In this document: positions 61,272 to 64,000 of the stretch, in pieces | Position numbering within the stretch: the first letter of the stretch is position 1 | Layout of the letters: each line of letters begins with the position of its first letter | Assembly (NCBI GenBank): GCA_964611895.1 | Contig: CAZTDN010000001.1 | Location: 135,546-199,545, forward strand | From: JAIEOG01 sp964611895 | GTDB lineage: Bacteria > Bdellovibrionota > FAC87 > UBA2466 | Reading direction: 5' to 3' | DNA: 64,000 bases | The notes under the pieces: generated by a model | What the model was told of the DNA's origin: nothing | The model's database searches: none | The model's input: only the letters and a program-made list of their open reading frames with translations | Program-made: the position numbers and the translations under genes

Positions 61272-62990
61272 TTACGGCGCTTCGTTCAACACCGGCAAAA
61301 ACTTACCGACGTCAAATTCCGACAACGCCTTGACCAGATACAGTCGCCCCGCATTCGGACTGCGCCCTTCGACTGCTTTGGGAATATTGCCCGCAATTAA
61401 CCGGGTGAGCTTGCCCGCGCGTGTGTCTAGCACGGGCACCGCAGACCCCGCGAGGCTTTTGCCGCCGTAAACCACAAACTGATCCGTGGCCTGGCTCGAC
61501 CCCACACCCGAGGCCAAAGAATTCGAAGCCAGGATGGGCAAGACTTCTTGGGATTTATCGACGTTATTCACTAACACCACCCTAGACACCGTGGTCTGCC
61601 AGGAAGGATCGGTCTTGACCACTGCCAGGCATGCTGACTGAATCCCCGACTGCGGAAAGACGTTCGCTCCACAATGCGTGGGCGTTATCGCAAACTCGGC
61701 AATCGGTGGCGGAACCGTGCCGTCTTCGATCCGGTACTCGCCAAAACAATTCGCCGACCCGCCCGCACCGCGCACAAAACCCGTAGCGGAATAGTCCCCC
61801 ACTGCCGTGCGATTGACGTTGAGCCTACCCACCGGCACGGAAACGGAATTACCGTCGATACTGGCATAATCGACTTTTCCCTTGGCCGAGATTTCGAGCA
61901 CGATCGTCTCGCCGATCTTGGCCACCGAAGGGATCGCCGTCACTGTGCACGAAGGCCGTTCGGGTTCGACCGGATCGTCTTGCTTGACGGTGTACTCCGC
62001 AGAACAGGTCGCCGTTTTGGCGTCGGCGTTGCGTACGGTCGCAACGGCTTTGAAAGTTCCTGCCTTGTCCGGGTTGAGCCGTTTTTCCCCCTCAGGGACA
62101 TTGACCGACGTTCCGTCGATATCCGCCGAGACGGCGTTTTGCGATTTGAGCATCAAGGCAAGGGACCCGTTGAGCGGCACAACAGAAGGGTTCGCGGTGA
62201 GCGTGCACGTTGGCTCCGGCGCCGGTGTCGACGAGCACGGGTCGGTGATTCCACAAATCACCACGCCGCCGTTGTCGGCGCTGACTTTTTTGAAAAATGC
62301 CACTGTCTCCGGCATGTCCGTGCGTGTGTTGTAGTTGGTGTCTCGAATATTGCCTTTGGAATTCACCCCCAGGAGCAAGTACTTCCCATCCACTTGCACA
62401 AAAGCCGGGCCTCCGGAGTCGCCCTGACACAAAGCCGCTCCACCCGACCGCGAGACCATGTCATACGACGAAAAACTGACAATCGTGCTCTTTCCAATGC
62501 GCAAGATCCCGTCGTTACCCCCCGTCCCCACGCCACCTCCGCCGCTAGGTGGGTGAATGCACCCATAGCCCAACAAGGTGATTTCGGTTTTGACCTTGGC
62601 TTCGCCCCCGATGATATGCGGAGTGACTCCGGGAATATCCGACGACAAAATGCCGATAGCTACGTCCTGATCCTTTGCGGGCCAAATCGGACTGCGCGTG
62701 ATCTTGGCGCTGTAATTGGCCCCCTTGTAAGTAAACGTCGCGGTGGCGCCATTGTTGGCACAGTGAGCGGCAGTGAGGATCGCCCGCGGCCCCACTATCG
62801 TTGCAGAACACCCCGAGGTTCCCGAACGGATACGAATAACTTCGGGCCAAGTCCCTGGATCCACCGGTGTGCCGTTGATCAGAGTGGGAGAGATTTTTTC
62901 GTACTTGGCTTCTTTGGGAATTTCGCCTTGCACGCTCACCGCGGAAAACAAAACTGCACCCACAATAGCCTGTAGGAATTGTTTCGACAT
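61272..62990 (-). CDS. Secreted trypsin-like protease with C-terminal Ig-like repeats
   Basis: 572 aa, signal peptide MSKQFLQAIVGAVLFSAVSVQG. S1 domain (about 36-250): H76 in TAAHC, D109 in DVAIG, S192 in QGDSGGP. Then two homologous beta-sandwich-like repeats of about 80 aa beginning CTLTANPSVVPLNGSLAL and CTVTAIPSVAKIGETIVL, and a C-terminal domain with Cys. The repeats suggest binding to a surface or substrate. Lies between two low-complexity secreted genes. Confidence 0.9.
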   Translation of the reverse strand: MSKQFLQAIVGAVLFSAVSVQGEIPKEAKYEKISPTLINGTPVDPGTWPEVIRIRSGTSGCSATIVGPRAILTAAHCANNGATATFTYKGANYSAKITRSPIWPAKDQDVAIGILSSDIPGVTPHIIGGEAKVKTEITLLGYGCIHPPSGGGGVGTGGNDGILRIGKSTIVSFSSYDMVSRSGGAALCQGDSGGPAFVQVDGKYLLLGVNSKGNIRDTNYNTRTDMPETVAFFKKVSADNGGVVICGITDPCSSTPAPEPTCTLTANPSVVPLNGSLALMLKSQNAVSADIDGTSVNVPEGEKRLNPDKAGTFKAVATVRNADAKTATCSAEYTVKQDDPVEPERPSCTVTAIPSVAKIGETIVLEISAKGKVDYASIDGNSVSVPVGRLNVNRTAVGDYSATGFVRGAGGSANCFGEYRIEDGTVPPPIAEFAITPTHCGANVFPQSGIQSACLAVVKTDPSWQTTVSRVVLVNNVDKSQEVLPILASNSLASGVGSSQATDQFVVYGGKSLAGSAVPVLDTRAGKLTRLIAGNIPKAVEGRSPNAGRLYLVKALSEFDVGKFLPVLNEAP

Positions 62991-63062
62991 GATTTCTCCC
63001 CCTAGCTCCCGATTCTAGCACTGGGAGAGAGTAAGCAAAGACCTGTTTGGTTGAGCGGTGCG

Positions 63063-64000
63063 TTACTGCCCCGAGACCAAGCCCAGTAGCCCACGCGCAG
63101 CGGCGGCTGGGCTGTTTTTGTCGAATGTCGCCGTGCTGGCTTCTTTGGGTTTGAGACCGTCTACCGACGCCACGGCGCGTTCGCGAGAACCTTTGCCCTG
63201 AGCAAGCAGTGCTTCCACCGCACCTTCGGGCAGCGGTCGCACCCCGCTCGCTGCAACCCGAGGAGCTCCTGTGCAAACTCCCATGACGGATTTACCACTC
63301 GCTGTGCGGCACATATTCGATGCCCACCCGACCCACGTCATCAAGCCTTGAGCCACAGGGTTTTTGTTGCCGCCGTGTTTGGCCGGCAAAGCATCGGTGG
63401 GAATGTTAGGCCCTTTGGAAGAAGCGATTTCTTCGCCCATTTCTCCGCCACCTTCGCCCCCGGCAGCGCCCTCGCCGCCACTGCCTGTTCCCATTTGCAA
63501 TTCCTGCGAAGCCATGCGGTTGGTCATTTCTTCTGCCGCGGGTGTGTTGCCACCAAACGGATCGCCGCCCATGCCACCACCAGCTCCTGCACCGCCACCC
63601 GCTCCACCGGTCATCGGCGTTTGGCCCGCACCCTGTCCCGGCATTCCCCCTGCTGCGCCTTGAGGCCCTTGGGCACCCATGCCGCCATCGGCAATCGGGC
63701 TGCCGGGGTTGCCTGCACCTGTGAGGAATAGGCCTTTTTTAGCTTGGGTCGCCATCGCAGCCGGAGAAAAGTCCTGCATCTGCGTCGGCGGCAACAACGA
63801 CGGTTGGTACGGTGTCGACGTAAACTCCGTGCGCCCTGGAGTCGACTGGTACGGCTGCGCGGCCAAACCGTCCGCAACGGAACCCAACTCGACTTCGCGC
63901 GGGCTTTCGGTCAGAGCAAATTCGGGAGTTTCTCCAAGCTCCGGAGCCATGGGCATTTCTCCCATGCCGCCTCCACCGCCCTGGCCCTTGCCACCCCCAC
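63063..64000 (-). CDS. Low-complexity Gly/Met/Pro-rich protein (N-terminus outside window)
   Basis: The frame is open to the window edge, so the visible ATG at 63965 is probably internal and the true start lies beyond 64000. Visible features: Gly/Gln/Met-rich stretches (GGMGGDPFGGNTP), a Met-Ala-Ser segment, CRTASGKSVMGVC with two Cys, and a C-terminal helical part ending RGLLGLVSGQ. Not recognised. Same strand and neighbourhood as the Ig-repeat protease. Confidence 0.65.
   Translation of the reverse strand, partial: GGGKGQGGGGGMGEMPMAPELGETPEFALTESPREVELGSVADGLAAQPYQSTPGRTEFTSTPYQPSLLPPTQMQDFSPAAMATQAKKGLFLTGAGNPGSPIADGGMGAQGPQGAAGGMPGQGAGQTPMTGGAGGGAGAGGGMGGDPFGGNTPAAEEMTNRMASQELQMGTGSGGEGAAGGEGGGEMGEEIASSKGPNIPTDALPAKHGGNKNPVAQGLMTWVGWASNMCRTASGKSVMGVCTGAPRVAASGVRPLPEGAVEALLAQGKGSRERAVASVDGLKPKEASTATFDKNSPAAAARGLLGLVSGQ

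Noticed and set aside
61674..62975. 433-residue plus-strand frame
   Set aside because: Arg-rich antisense shadow of the protease gene, whose S1 motifs and repeats are clear.
1..64000. CRISPR array, insertion sequence or prophage
   Set aside because: No regular spaced repeats, transposase, integrase or phage structural genes were seen.

Overview
The window looks like a draft chromosomal contig from a diderm, flagellated bacterium of the Bdellovibrio/Oligoflexia type. This is inferred from gene content only: polar-flagellum genes, LpxC, many small predicted outer-membrane barrels, TPR lipoproteins and secreted proteins, tandem DUF507 genes, a KGG-repeat stress protein, trypsin-like secreted proteases, and an rpmE-prfA-prmC-murA run. 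Two runs of N (27088-27097 and 30605-30704) mark scaffold joins. Coding density is high, and neighbouring convergent genes often touch or overlap at their 3' ends.

Layout. 1-2683 (-): rsmH, ftsL and a partial ftsI (dcw cluster). 2718-7290 (+): a late-flagellar block (sigma28-like promoter, unknown disordered protein, fliD, fliS, FliT-like protein), then a TPR protein and a small helical protein. 7292-12494: a lipoprotein, an alpha/beta hydrolase, a TPR protein, an outer-membrane barrel and two DUF507 genes. 12535-16852 (+): a PBP1B-type peptidoglycan synthase followed by a dynamin-like GTPase. 16839-22338 (-): murA, prmC, prfA and rpmE behind a two-gene CpaF/CpaC (Tad-type) unit. 22416-28953: secreted trypsin-like protease, tRNA-Arg(CCT), rhodanese, ketol-acid reductoisomerase, uvrB, a ComEC-type metallo-beta-lactamase protein and a possible glycosyltransferase. 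28961-32344 (-): three unusual secreted proteins, two of them paralogous.

32470-54426 is mostly housekeeping and envelope: Urate_ox_N membrane protein, HU/IHF, a WbaP-like initiating sugar transferase with a GT4 glycosyltransferase, an orphan Dam-like methylase, a TlpA-like thioredoxin, barrels, a Gly/Tyr/Cys-rich secreted protein, DksA/TraR-like protein, lgt, a galU-hypothetical-priA-M50 protease run, lpxC, prmA and lysA. 54435-64000 is more accessory: KGG-repeat stress protein, a small His/Lys/Ala-rich secreted protein, SDR, lipoprotein, a membrane diguanylate cyclase flanked by a palindromic repeat family, and a block of low-complexity secreted proteins around a protease with Ig-like repeats.

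Main themes: cell-envelope synthesis (FtsI, PBP1B, MurA, LpxC, Lgt, GalU, WbaP, LysA) and a large set of uncharacterised exported proteins. The most novel-looking items are the secreted protein family with recurring RG(I/M)A motifs, the PBP1B-GTPase pair, the palindromic repeats flanking the GGDEF gene, and a nested hairpin upstream of the dksA-like gene that is oriented as a leftward terminator or small RNA.
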